Both the position numbers and the translations under genes were made by a program. Below are positions 10,735-22,374 of a DNA stretch of 64,000 nucleotides, piece after piece. The notes under the pieces were generated by a model, which was not told where the DNA came from, searched no databases, and saw nothing but the letters and a program-made list of their open reading frames with translations. Source of the DNA: Earliella scabrosa (Eukaryota; Basidiomycota; Agaricomycetes; Polyporales; Polyporaceae); contig JABYQQ010000007.1 of NCBI GenBank assembly GCA_022605405.1, forward strand, positions 1-64,000, in the 5' to 3' direction. Numbering within the stretch: position 1 is the first letter of the stretch; each line of letters begins with the position of its first letter.

Positions 10735-11960
10735 TCAATCACAGATCTTGCAGGCAACCTGGAAGATTCCGCGGCGACACGTAGCGGGGACGAGCGCAAG
10801 AATATCTCCCTCCACGTTGGTGTATGTTTGTGCGACGGATGAACAAAGCTCCAAGTTCCACGATACGCTCAACAGCCCCTCCAATCGTGCAAGTCGTTCG
10901 TCCAGTCCGAGGCGCTTGAACTGCAGTACGGTCTTCGAGCGTGCTTGACGCAGAGCGAAGTGTTCGACCTTGATGGTCCGCATAGAGTCAGATGAGACGT
11001 GTTGCAGGGCGATGCGCGCCCAGGATATTTGCTGCTCGAATAGCGTGAGCTCGAGATGTCGTAGCGCGCGAAAGTTGGCCAGGCCTGCCGTGTTCTTTGT
11101 CATCAGACGCGGAGAGCCTCAGAGAAACCCTGAGCGGCGCACCTGCAAAGCGATCGCAGAACCGAATGTGGGCGAACTTATCGATTTTGAGAAACTGTAC
11201 GTTGGTTCCCCAGACAGGAAGGCTGAGGTCGAAATCCATCTCTAGACGTACTAGCTGTGTAGTGTGTATAAGCCGCGCGACGACCCATCGGTATGATTGC
11301 GTGAGCACTCACAGAGAGGGATGTTAGGTTGCGACAGCGAGATGGGTAGAGCTTGACGTCAGGCAAGTCGTCCATGGCGTCATAAGCGTCGTCAACATCA
11401 CTCAACCAGCAATGAGATAACGTGAGGGTCTCTAGGGAGGCGAATAACCAGATGAACCGTATCATGTCGGTGCGACTTCGGAAGGGAATATCGTGAAGCG
11501 TGAGTGTCGTTAGGGCGGGACATGTCCCGAACATCTTGTATGAGCTCAGGTCGATGGGGGGGTTTTCTCCCGGTTCATAGTTCGACTGGTACCCTCCCAA
11601 AAATGCTTCTCTGAGGTTGGTGAGCCGTGATATGACGTGTGGCGGAAGAGAGAGGTCTTCGGTGTACGATATGTCATAGGCGTAGGAGAGAAAAGATGGT
11701 AGAGAGAAAGATTGCACAAGAGAGCCCTTGGCGGGGCAAGCGTCAATGGTGCGAGCGAATAGCACACACTGGGCCATACTGGAGATCCGGACGTTGCGAA
11801 AGAGAAGGATCTGCGCGCGTTTGGAGAGTGCATGACAGGTTCCGGCGCATGCAGCCAGTGTTAAGTGAGGACGTTCCAGTTGCGCGACAGCTTCGACAAT
11901 AAGAACGAGGAGTTCGAGTGGGAGTCGGGCTCGACTCGGGCTGGGTCGAGTGGGTTTCAT
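10735..11960 (-). CDS. F-box-like/LRR protein
   Basis: Three exons (11960-11313, 11254-11143, 11084-10735), introns 58 bases each, 369 residues. Residues 13-60 form the degenerate F-box common in mushrooms (RLPLELLVLIVEAVAQ, then LAACAGTCHALSKRAQ, then LFRNVRIS). The remainder is a series of leucine-rich strands (CPALTTLTLHDIPF, FASLETLTLSHCWL, FRALRHLELTLF) as in substrate receptors of SCF ligases. Phase is maintained at both junctions and the LRR continues through them. Substrate unknown. The right part of this region sits next to the hAT-like element at 12.1 kb. Confidence 0.75.
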
Positions 11961-12115
11961 GGAAGTCGACCAACTGCGTTGAAGAGTGAGACAAGTTCAA
12001 CTTCAAGATGGGCATGCACCTGGCGCGCAGCCACGTGCACTGTTTATGAGTGTTTACTCCAGCTCGTCCGGCCGGGCCGAACACCCGGTCGAAATGATCA
12101 GCTCCAGCGTAGAGT

Positions 12116-12930
12116 AGGACCCCTGACAATAGGTGGGCATGCCGGATCCTGATTTTTCGCGAGTCGCGATTTATGTCCGGATAAAATCGCCGATTTTTGG
12201 CCCAAAATGTCCGGATTTCATCCAGGATCGGCCCCCTTCGGGGGCCTATGTCCGGATTGTGGATCCGGGGTCCCGCAAACTGAAGTCTGTCCGGATTCAC
12301 AGATCCGGCTTCTCAAAGGGCCATTTTGCAATTTTTGCCCCCGTATAACGTATTTGGCTCCTACCTGTGTGCTAGTTGTGGCAGCTAGCAAGTCTGAAAC
12401 GGCAGAACAACATCCATTGACTTCCCAATTGGGAACATTAGCGCGGGCTTACAGCAACTGCCAACTTGAAGGTAGGTATGTATTACTTGATGGTTCGCAG
12501 CACTTTACGGAGTTACTCGTGGGCCAACAGATATCAATCCGTGAATCAATATTGCGGACGGCGACACGTCGGCCGGCGATCATGGTGAAATATCAACCCT
12601 TTACATAGATCTCGATTCGAAAGCAGGAACTAATACCGGCTAACCCGGATAAGTAAGTAAGTAAGTACTAGTAAGTGAGTACTAGTACTGAAGTCCTACT
12701 AGTACTATAGTACTACTTACTTGAACCCCACCGAGGCGCCCTCTCAGCCGCCCATGTCCGGATTACTGATCCTGCATCCCCTCTAGCCCGCCGGCATGTC
12801 CGGACAAGTGATCTGGCTGTCGGCCGGTTGGACCCCCCAAATGTCCGGATCCGATCCAGCAAGGGGGGTCCCAGAGGGCCGATTTTGTCCGGATTTCGAT
12901 CCGGCATGCCCACCTATTGTCAGGGGTCCT
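12116..12930. mobile_element. Non-autonomous hAT-like element (MITE), copy 1
   Basis: An 815-bp element with perfect 33-bp terminal inverted repeats (12116-12148 and 12898-12930; tip AGGACCCCTGACAATAGG). It is flanked by identical 8-bp direct repeats CGTAGAGT at 12108-12115 and 12931-12938. Eight-base target duplications and short inverted tips are characteristic of hAT transposons. The ends carry many copies of TGTCCGGAT, like the subterminal transposase-binding repeats of this superfamily. No transposase frame is present, so it needs a partner in trans. The centre has a palindromic AGTAAGTACTAGT-rich stretch. Confidence 0.88.
12648..12721. repeat. Palindromic AGTACTAGT-rich hairpin inside the element
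   Basis: Overlapping AAGTAAGTAAGT and AGTACTAGTA blocks are followed by their reverse complements (TACTAGTACT, TACTACTTACTT), so the strand could fold into an imperfect hairpin. It lies near the right-centre of the 12.1-12.9 kb element and is probably part of it. Confidence 0.7.
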
Positions 12931-12938
12931 CGTAGAGT

Positions 12939-14747
12939 CCAGTGAAGTCTGGGGCCAACCACAGGCTCCTGATTCCAACCTCTCCGAGCCTTCGAAATGT
13001 AAACCACGTAAGTAGCACGATGGGGATGCCGTACGTGCTTCTCCACTGGCATCTGTCACGCAGTGTCCTCTAGGTGTAACTCAGTGGGTACCGGCCGTGC
13101 TGGAGGCAATTGCAAGACGTCGGAGGGAAAGCAACGAGACAGATGGGAGACCGGCGACGAGATGCGCGCGGAATAACGAGGCTCCATTCTGTTGAGGGGG
13201 AGTCATCGTCTCTCGAAGCAGACTACCAGGCGTGCCCGACAAGCGGATCGAGGGGTATTACCAGATCGTACTAACGCCCGGACGAACCTCGCATACTTAA
13301 TAGAAGACCTCTTCAAGTTATATTTTTCTCAGTGCTCCTAACACCATGCACCATGCACCATGCTACCAAGCCACCAAGCGCACCCGACGTGCCGCCTCCT
13401 TCCGATAGGTGATGATTCCGAACGCATGTGAGCATTCCAGGCAGAGAGCATGAGCAGAGAGCAGGACGGCACGGTCCAGAATCCGACTGGTGAAGTCGCT
13501 CACGTCCACATACGTGCAAGTACGCGACCTGAAGCAAGCCTCACGCGCGGGCCGACAGCGCTACCGCCGACGCCTTCCCCCCTCCCCCCCATACAGATAC
13601 AGCCTCCAACGACGGGAGGCGAGCACCCCGGCGCATATGCCACGAAGCGCCGAGTCGGTACATGCATAACCCCAGGCTTGAAGCGCACAGCGAACAGCGC
13701 ACATCTCTCGCGTGAGCACAAGACGAGAACACTAACCGCCGTCGAGGTTGGCTCCCATCCCAATGGAGGCGTCGACGACGAGGGGGACAAGGTAAGTGAG
13801 ACAGACTCGATTGCAAGTGTGCATACAACTTGCGGGCAACATCGGTACCGAATGGACACCATGCGCTGTGGCAAGCAAGGCGACCCGGTCACATCTCAAT
13901 TTACCTTTAGAGAGCACGCGCGCGCCGGCCGTGTCATGACTAGCGCGAGAGGAGTTGATGGTGCGCAGCGCAAGGACGATGTCGTGAGTGAGAGCGCACC
14001 TGAGGCGAAGGGGTAGCGCACCGTCGTCCAGATATGACCCACTGGCTCATTCCATCCCGCGCGTCGAGTCTCGCTCCGGAGAAGTCGACGTTCGTCGGCC
14101 TGGCCGACTGCACGCGGGAGAACGCCCCCGGCGTGGTCGCACCATAGACCACAGGCTGGGCGCGGGCGAAAGAGCCGCGAGTGAGATGTACTAGCCTGCT
14201 GCATCAGCGTGCGAGGAGTATACCGCATACATACGGTGCAACATGCCGCCCCGCTTTCTTGACGATCTGGAGGCTGGGAGCACGGCTGGGTTTCAGACGA
14301 GACCCCGGGGGAGAGCGGAGAGGGGAAGCGATAGAGTACGTACCACCACGGCACGGCAGGCATGCCAGATTTTTGTACGGCAGAAAAGGCGGTCACAAAG
14401 AGCCACCCCAGCAAACCTTTCCAACGCGTTTCTGCGAATACGTGAGGTAGGATACCTCGTCTCAGGCCACGGTAATCGGCGAGGGTGGTTTGAACGGAGG
14501 CCGTGCTGGGAGGACGGGCTGGCCGTTCGGAAGGGGCGCTGAAGGGAACGGTCAGAAGATGGCTTGAAACACGAGCGCTGGTAGGGAGGAAGACGTACGA
14601 AGCTGGGAAAGGTCAGGGAGCGCAGGTGCGGGAGGGGGAGGCGAGCAAGCGAGTGAGTATTCACTGAGAGGAGAGCCGCACGGGGGCGAGAGGAGCGACA
14701 TATGGCGAGGGCACGCTGGATTGGACGGGTGCATACAACAGGCGATC
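12939..14747. other. Non-coding stretch between element and ATPase gene
   Basis: About 1.8 kb with overlapping open frames on both strands (the longest at 13450-14016, +) but no recognisable domain, codon pattern or splice structure. It includes the 3' flank of the ABC-class ATPase gene. I see no further transposon ends here. Confidence 0.45.
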
Positions 14748-17499
14748 TCAGTAACGAAGGGACACCGTCCGCTGCAAGCAAAGTGAGCGCACGACCGCAC
14801 AGACAAGCAAGAGAACGTGGCATACAAGTCTGTTGATGGCCATGCCCAGGTCGATCGCCCGCGGCCTCGCAAGGAAGCCATCGAGGCGGTCCCGGGCCAC
14901 AAGCACGTCCAGCCCGCCGTCGTCCATCTCCCTCTCCAGCTCTGACAGCACCGCACGCAGAGAAGCGCTCCCGACGGGACGGGCGTGGAGCACCTTGAGC
15001 GCAGACGCGATCGCCCGCGTCTGGCTCACATGCACCACCTGCCCCAGCGCAGACAGATCGAGCGTCCCTCGCTCCGCCGCGCTCCCAGCCCCGATGTCGA
15101 TCGCAGCCCGCGTCCGTGTCGTCACCTTCGTCTCCGCCGACGGCAGCGACGCCGGCTCGAGCTGTCGCGGACGCACCGGCCCGAACCCAGCCACTGCAAA
15201 GCCAGTCGACGTCAGACAGGGTTAAGAGAGCGAGATGCCAAAGGAAGCATGCCTTGGTGCTCTCCCACGCCCGACGGCATCTCCTCTGCCACGCGCTTTG
15301 CAGCAGAAGTGATGTTGTAGCATTTATAGTTGCGCATCTCGAGCACGAGGTCCGCAACGTCGCAGTAGTCCCCTGAACACGCTCAAGCTCAGCGGACGGC
15401 GCATACAGCCAGCAAGCAAACGGACGGACCGCATCCACCAATCACGAGCACAGACGAGCACCCCGCCTCATCCAACATCGCCCGCACCTGCACACACGTC
15501 AGCGGCTGTCAACGGACGACAGCGAGCGAGCGTACGCTATAGACGAGCGGCGTAATTGGGTCTGCTGCCACGAGCCGCCGCATGCGCCGGTCCCGGATGA
15601 GAAAGTTGGTCGCACACGTGTCCTCGTCAAACAGCAGCACGTCCGCCCCCAGCTCCAGAGCCTTGCACCCGGGCGCGTCAGCTCAGGCTGGAGAGAGACG
15701 GGCGGGGGACGGACCTCGATGACGGCAGCGGCCATGGACGTGCTCCCGCTCGCGTCTTCGGTCGAGAACGACGAGGTCGACGTCCGCCCACCGGGCAACG
15801 CTGAGATGAACGGCGAGATGTCGACGTTGGTAATTGCCCGCCCGTCCTCGCTCTGCACCGACGCAATCCCGGCCGATGTGACCAAGAACTCCCGCCCATC
15901 TGTAGCAGTGTGAGCATCAACACAGACTACGTGCCCGCGCACGCACCGCCCGGGATGTGGTTGTAGCACCCACGCGCCAGCGCTGCGAGGAGTGTCGACT
16001 TGCCCTGTCCGCGTCTCCACGTCATGTTGCATAGTGAACGATGGAGGCAAAGAACGTACGTGAAACCCTCCGCCTGCGATCATTGTTATCCCTCGCGGGA
16101 TTCCCATTCCTCTGATTTCCCCTCGGTGTGGCAACACAAACGACCGTTCCAGGTCTGGCGGGGACTCGAACGTGACCACGCTACCAGAGCTCATTGGCGC
16201 GTCCGACGCCCCGCTCGCGCGAGGAAGAACCGCTCCGTTGGGTACAAACGCAACCAACCCTGTCGACATCAACTCAGCATGTCCTTGTCGACGGCCCCTC
16301 AGCGAAACGACACGGGCGAACGTACCTGCAGCCGTGATTTGCCTTCTCAGCTCCTCCTGGTCCTCCACACAATCCACAAACTCTTTCACCCGCCGCGCAT
16401 CATGCGACGCATACACCAACGCCTCCGCAATCATCGGCACCGTCTTCGCAAAAATCCCATGCGCCGCGTCCCCCAAGATCGTCCGTCCTGTGTGCCCCCT
16501 CGTCAGCCGCGCCCACCAGGGGAGAGTGCACCCGTACCTTGCGCAGGTAAGCTCACGCAAAACCTCAGCTCCACCCCTCCTTCCTCATCCTCCTTCTCAG
16601 CGGGAGTGATAACCACACTACTCCGCTCCAGAACCTCCTGCCCAGGCCGGTCCACGCTCACCTCCCCGCCCTTCTCTCCCGCCCACCCACCTTGGCCACC
16701 CGCGCGCGCCTGTGCCGGAACACGCTCGAGCCGCGCGCAGACCTCCCGCGCGATGTAATCGCACAGCGCCGTCCTCCTGTCAAACACTCGAGCGTGAGCT
16801 GCACGTCAACAGGACCATTGCGTGCCCATGAACATAAACATGAACATGAACACCGCAACCTCGCACTCACCGCACACGGTTCTCGTACAACGACGGCGGG
16901 AAGCACGCAACGGCGTGCCCCACCCGGATCCGGAGCTTGCTCGGCGGCGCGTACGCGTCCCCCTGGACGTGGTCCACAATCAGGCGCAAGCTCACCCCCG
17001 TTTCTGTAGTAGCGCTCGCGTATTCCCATGCACCTAGCGCGTCGCACATCAGCGCGTCAGCGTCCTCACCAGGTCGAGCACAGGGGACGGGGAACGTACC
17101 GACGATGTCCCGATAGGCGGGGTACGCCCTCCCTCCGAGCGCGCGGACGACGCGCAGGAGGTCTTCAGCAGAGCGGCCGCTCGTGCGCGATGACGATCCC
17201 CGTTCCCTAACAGAACCTCCAGGATCTGACGAGCGTGGGGCGACGAGCAGCGCGTCGAGTCAGTCTCCACTCCTAGTAGTTAGTTGAAGAGTCATCGACA
17301 AACCAGAATCAGCACCTGCGCGAGGCCGCTTCGACGCGCGCCCAGCTGGATCCGGCGAGTCGTTCCAGTTCGACTCGTTCGCGTTCATGTTCGAATCTCT
17401 TGTGCCGGGGCTGCCCAACGTATTGCCCCCTCGACCGCGCCCACGCCCGCGTCCACCACCGCCATAGAGCGCCTTGTAGTACGCCCCGCGTCCTGACAT
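14748..17499 (-). CDS. ATPase of the ABC class
   Basis: Thirteen exons on the minus strand, 674 residues: 17499-17304, 17225-17100, 17033-16871, 16776-16538, 16487-16326, 16259-16060, 16004-15947, 15899-15715, 15661-15536, 15487-15430, 15372-15253, 15193-14826, 14771-14748. It matches the predicted ABC-class ATPase family common in bacteria and fungi. An RGG-rich N-terminus (about residues 12-26) is followed by SAEDLLRVVRALGGRAYPAY and LIVDHVQGDAYAPPSKLRIR. Then come Walker A GGGFHGKS (358-365), a DISPFI block, a signature-like DASGSTS and Walker B VLLFDEDT (451-458). The end has VLVIGGCGDYCDVADLVL and SQTRAIASALKVL. The intron at 15252-15194 has a GC donor; all others are GT-AG. Biochemical role is not established; an RNA- or ribosome-linked role is sometimes inferred from the ABC fold and RGG tail. 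Confidence 0.93.
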
Positions 17500-18782
17500 G
17501 CCGATGTGGTTGAGGAAAAGATCGGAAAGAGAGAGCGGACGCGGTCAGCTCCGATCCTCTCACCGGATGACAGGTAGAGAGTACTCACCGCCACGGTTAG
17601 ACATCACCGCCAGCTCGATTGCGTTTTTCCTATCTCGTGGTGCGCTGCGTCAGTGTAGCTGGTCTACGCCGCTCCGACGGCGACGGTTGACTTGGAGGAG
17701 GGACGGGTGAGCGACTGACAGTGCCAAACTTACAATCCGCGCGAGTCCAAGCAGTACTCATGCGTGGCAGTAAGCGCCCCAGCCTCGTGCTACTGAATGC
17801 TTGATGTAAATGACGTCATACAGCTCAACAGCACAACGTTCAAGTTGAGCTTGACCAGCGATGTTCGGTCCCCCGGTCTCAGATCTCGTCCATCCCTCCG
17901 GGATTGGAGAACGCTTGTCCGCGTCAATGTTCACAGCCTCACTGACTCAGGTAGATGCATGCATAGCAGCTACTATACAATTCAGCCCAAAAGCTGCAAT
18001 TCTTCGCGGCAGACACGCCGGATAAGCTCGGACGTGCGCAACTCTGCATCATCGTAGCCTAGTCAGTCATTGCTGGCTGCCACGCGCGTCTTCATGATAG
18101 AACTTCCCTAGTACCGGAGCACACTGCGTTGCGCCGGCAATATAAATCGTCACCCATCGCAGTGCGCTCTGCGCCGAGGCCGACTCGGCCCTTCTCCGAC
18201 TCTCACGCGCACCGAGATGTACGGGGACACGGTCGAGTCCCACATGCATGTCTCGCGGGAGAAAATCCCCCCGCTAGAGCGCCATCCTCGTGTGCAGTCA
18301 GGTTTTCGAGTCAGAAAAGCGTCCTCCCCGTGCCCGGGCATGGTTCCCTCACAGGATCTCCGAATCATCCTCGATCGGACCGATAGGACGCAACGAAGGT
18401 GCCATCGAGTAAGTAGCCTCCACCTTTCCCAGCTGGCAGCTACTGGCCGTCGACGAACCCACTGGCCCCGGGCAGAATCGAGCTTCAAGTTCGACACGCG
18501 CGCACCACAACCAGAGTGACTACTAGTGATGGCCGGAGGTTAGTGACCTCGACAGCGCTCATGGTATCCGTATCCGGTCTCCCTCTCACAGTGATCTTCA
18601 TCGGGCCTGATATCTTGACAGTCGCTTTTGGTTCCTGGGATGTGCGACAGGCAGGATGCTTGGACTGCGATTCATCCAGACACACCAGACATACCAGTGA
18701 GTGGCACCGTTTCTGGGGCCATCATCTCGTCAGCGTTTAGGCCACGAGCCTCCACGATCGGAGCACACGTTGCGCTAGCCAT
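17500..18782. other. Non-coding upstream region of the ATPase gene
   Basis: No supported gene. Open frames are short and overlap on both strands. The part next to 17499 should contain the promoter and 5' leader of the ABC-class ATPase gene. Confidence 0.5.
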
Positions 18783-18790
18783 GCGCTCCG

Positions 18791-19442
18791 AGGACCCCCG
18801 ACATATAGTGCCTGATACAAATTGCCAAAAATCGGGCGTTTTTGTCCGGAAAATCAGGCCTTTCTGAGCGGTCTAAATGTCCGGATGGCACCAGACGTTC
18901 GGCCGCTGGCCGATAAATTGTCCGGAAAAGAGCACCAGGCCTCCGGCGGGCATAAAATTGTCCGCATGGCCGGTATCAACCCTCAAAACCTCCTTAAAAA
19001 GTTAGTTTTCCGCTCAGAACAATGTCAAAGCACCACTAGACACGTACACCAGTCCATATGCGTAAGTATTGGAGAGAAGCAGCAGGTGAAGAGGACGACT
19101 CGGAAGTCAAGGCGCTTAAGCTGTCTCGGCAATGCGTATACTTACCACGTACTATCAGAACGTAGATAAGTAACAAGCTAGGCCGTAGTTTGGCATTCAA
19201 TGAGCATTATAACTGCGGCTATAGTGATCTGACCCCGCTCGGACCTCTGCCCGGCCGGCCTGTAAGTAGCCCGGGGGATCAGGCCTCAACGGTCATTTGG
19301 CGGTGATGTCCGGACAATCGCCTGAGGCATCCGACACCAAACGGCCGGGTTTCGTCCGGATGGCACCAGGCATGAGGGGTCCGAAGGGCCCACTTTTATC
19401 CGGATCAGGGCTCAGGCATTTTGGGTATATGTCGGGGGTCCT
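18791..19442. mobile_element. Non-autonomous hAT-like element (MITE), copy 2
   Basis: A 652-bp element with 17-bp terminal inverted repeats, AGGACCCCCGACATATA at 18791-18807 and its complement at 19426-19442. The flanks are GCGCTCCG (18783-18790) and GCGCTCCA (19443-19450), an 8-bp target duplication with one mismatch. The tip shares AGGACCCC-GACA with the element at 12.1 kb, and both have repeated TGTCCGGA motifs near the ends, so they belong to one group. It has no transposase. The mismatch in the duplication and the shorter matching tips suggest an older insertion than copy 1. Confidence 0.85.
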
Positions 19443-19450
19443 GCGCTCCA

Positions 19451-20348
19451 CGAGGCTCCGAGCCAGCGTTAACCACACTGCCGCCCTAGACCTGACATGA
19501 CGCATGGCGCAGATGCTGCTGGCAGGACCGAGATGATAGATGCAGTGAGGAAGTGAAGTGCTGTTGTGCTGAGGCCTGGAAGCCGCGCAGTGGACTTCCG
19601 AGCCAGCCACCGTGACAATGCCGCATCCGGTGCACTGAGGGCCTGCAGGCGTCCATCAGGACGCGCCGGAGCTAGTGCTCTGCCTGAAGAGTGAGAAATC
19701 GATTTCCATTTCAGTCCCACCGCCCACCGTATGCCGAAGAGAGTTGAAGTGTGTGAGACAACGCGCTGGCACCACCTAAGCGGGGAGTCCCGCGCCCGTC
19801 TCTTGCGAGGGACGAGGAACTAGAGGCTGGAAAACGAGCCTACCGCGCCCGCGCCCGCCGCCGGCCTTGGCCTCGCGTGGTGATGGTCACAGCGTCATAA
19901 CCTCGGTGTGTCTTCGACTCTGGGACCAGCACATAAACCAGAACCGTGGGTGTGAGGTACGGATGTCGTCTCTGAGATGTCCGGGTAGGGTGTTCCACAC
20001 CGCTACGAGCTGAACACACCCATCCACGAGGAAGATGTACTGTAACACGTTGTGTCAGCATTCGTGGGCGGCACGAGGTTACCGGGCCAGTTATAACCGC
20101 ACTGCTGCCCGAGGACTGTCATAAATGGAAATGGACCATCTCAGCCATAACATCATATCCCCATGCACCGACAGCACACATTCATCCACCGAGCCCGATG
20201 CAGCACCGGAGCCACAGGATGCTGAACTCTCTGCCTGCATGCATGAACGGCCTCGATGTCAGTCCCTCGGTTTATATGCCCACAAGGGTGCGCGAAGAGA
20301 CAAGCACCAAGACAACCCACCCCCACTCCCTTTCCGCAATTGTGACCG
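19451..20348. other. Non-coding stretch
   Basis: Spacer between the second hAT-like element and the next gene. Only short overlapping frames are present. The right part should hold the promoter of the membrane protein gene. Confidence 0.45.
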
Positions 20349-21770
20349 ATGCCCCCTCCTCCTCTCAACACGACCGACCCCACGGTCGCCGCCCACCCCT
20401 CCGGCTCCCAATCCGCACGGAACACGACACCCTTCTTCGATGCCCTGCGCGGCTCCTGGCGCAGCCCGGAGGACATCCTCACCCTCCTCATGCTCATCGG
20501 CGGCGACATCGTCCAGCGCGCCGTCGCCCAGCTCGCGCTCACCGGGCCCGGGCCCTTCACGCCCGTCGCCTTCTCCTTCGGCTGGCTCGCGTACGCCGTC
20601 TGCGCCCTCACCTCCGCGCTCGGCGACGGCCGGCTCATGCCCGAGCCCGACTACCCGCTCAACGTCGTCAACGTCGAGACCGGCTACCTGCGGGAGAACA
20701 AATCCTGGGTCCTCGGCCGGCTCATGCGCGACCACGAGCAGATCAGGGCGGACAAGAAGGGGCTCATTGTCGCGTTCTTCGAGGTCAAGAGCGTGGGAGA
20801 CCCAGCGAGGGATTGGGTGTACTGGTGCGGCGTCGTCACCATCCTCGTGCAGCTCAGCATCGCCCTTATCCCCGGGCTCCTGCACGGCGACTGGCTCGTC
20901 CTGATCGTCACCGGGGGCGGGACGATCCTCGCACTCATCGGCGGCGGACTGAACCAATGGCGAGAGGAGAAGTACCCAGCCCGCCCCGTTAAGAAGAACA
21001 AACGCGACGTCATCTGCCTCCACCGCGGCAACGGAACCCCCTGCGTCATCGTCCTCATCAGCGACGGGGTCGGGCTCAGGGTCGAGGACCTAGCAGGCGG
21101 GAGACGGGAACCGAAGAACTCGATGTGGACGTCCTTTGCCACTGCTGCGCTGTGCGTGCTGTGGGTCGTCCTCCTCCTGACGGTCGAGGGCATCGACGGA
21201 GACGCGTGGTACATGCTGGCCATTGGAGGCTTGGGCATGGCGCAGAACGTCCTCGCGGCTGGAGTGCGCCGCAGTGCCGCAGCGCTCGGGTTCTACTTCC
21301 GCAATGGGGATATTCCTAGTGAAGAGTCGAAGGCCAAGGTGATGGAGACCTTGTTGGCAGCGGAAGAAAGGGAGCCGGGAGTGGGATGCGTGCTTCTGGA
21401 TATCTTCTTCCCGGGCGGCCTGCGCGTGGACGAACAGGAGATCTGGAGCGAATTGAAGAAGTTTCAAGAGGAGTTGAAGAATATCCGAGAGGACCTGGAG
21501 AAGAGGCAAACCGAGACCAACCGAAGACGAGAAAAGGAGGTCTTGGATCAATTGAAACTTTACTGGATAGCGGTGAAGAAGGCTCGGAAGGAGCAGGCGG
21601 AAGAGGAGGAGAGGCGGCGTCATGCCGAAGGGGGAAGAGCGGAGATCCAGCCCGTTCCTGACGCACACTTGGAGAAGCCATCGCTACGGGGCAAGTTGAT
21701 GTCATGGCGTTGTACGGGTGATGTTGAGAAGCACAACGACGTGTCAGAACTTGGATACCATACCTCATAG
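20349..21770 (+). CDS. Intronless multi-pass membrane protein of unknown function
   Basis: A single exon of 473 codons starting MPPPPLNTTDP. Hydrophobic segments are at about residues 41-60, 70-92, 158-178, 181-200, 261-280 and 285-305, several with small-residue runs (LVLIVTGGGTILALIGGG). Between them are charged stretches, including one (about 206-250) that would face the cytosol. Residues about 363-425 are strongly charged and heptad-like (LKKFQEELKNIREDLEKRQ), predicting a coiled coil. The pattern of an N-terminal membrane module with LGDGRLMPEPDYPL and a C-terminal coiled coil occurs in uncharacterised proteins of many fungi. I cannot assign a function. The lack of introns is unusual among its neighbours. 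Confidence 0.85.
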   Translation: MPPPPLNTTDPTVAAHPSGSQSARNTTPFFDALRGSWRSPEDILTLLMLIGGDIVQRAVAQLALTGPGPFTPVAFSFGWLAYAVCALTSALGDGRLMPEPDYPLNVVNVETGYLRENKSWVLGRLMRDHEQIRADKKGLIVAFFEVKSVGDPARDWVYWCGVVTILVQLSIALIPGLLHGDWLVLIVTGGGTILALIGGGLNQWREEKYPARPVKKNKRDVICLHRGNGTPCVIVLISDGVGLRVEDLAGGRREPKNSMWTSFATAALCVLWVVLLLTVEGIDGDAWYMLAIGGLGMAQNVLAAGVRRSAAALGFYFRNGDIPSEESKAKVMETLLAAEEREPGVGCVLLDIFFPGGLRVDEQEIWSELKKFQEELKNIREDLEKRQTETNRRREKEVLDQLKLYWIAVKKARKEQAEEEERRRHAEGGRAEIQPVPDAHLEKPSLRGKLMSWRCTGDVEKHNDVSELGYHTS

Positions 21771-22374
21771 TCATACCTTGCTCGTAACTTAGAACCCTTC
21801 GGAAGGTACTAGCCGCCTCTGATCTGCGCCGCTTCGTTGTTGACTAATATTTACCATACGAGAGTGACGTTGTCGCACATAACGTGAGCCTCCTCGACAT
21901 CGCACATGGTGCATTATTGTGTCGAGGATCTGTACTAACAGTTTGTTCAGTCCAATATCTTGCGTCCATGAAGATGAACAATAAGGGACGCACCTGGATG
22001 GTCTCCATGGTCCATGGTTACCAAGACTACTTCTGGACGCTGCAGATGCGTGAGATCGCAGCGGCAGATGCACTACGCCTGCGCATCACGATGGATAGGC
22101 GACTAAATACGCCACGATGGCTAGTCAGCGTTGATGCACCGTCCGCGAATCTCAGCTGGGTTGACGATGATGTACAATAATCAGTGAAGATACAATGAAC
22201 AAGATGTTGCTGTGCCGGGACGCATGTGGATGTGCGATTGCAAGGATACAATGGGGAGTAGCAAGTGCAGTGTCCAGTGTTCAAGAGATATTCGAGATGG
22301 AATGAAGATGGATGCAGAAAAGGGCGGAAACAGGATAGGGAAGTAGACAAAGGAGGATACACCGGACCTGCCGT
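21771..22374. other. Convergent intergenic region
   Basis: Between the 3' ends of the membrane protein gene (+) and the deubiquitinase gene (-). A 98-codon frame at 21884-22180 has no recognisable features and is not supported. Confidence 0.45.

Noticed and set aside
12648..12721. CRISPR-like array
   Set aside because: Repeat units are short, contiguous and palindromic without spacers, and the genome is eukaryotic.
13450..14016. 188-codon + strand frame
   Set aside because: No domain, mixed composition, overlapping minus-strand frames of similar length; no transcription signals recognised.
14293..15441. 382-codon minus strand frame
   Set aside because: It runs through exons 10-12 of the ABC-class ATPase gene in the wrong frame or through its introns; the spliced model matches the family.
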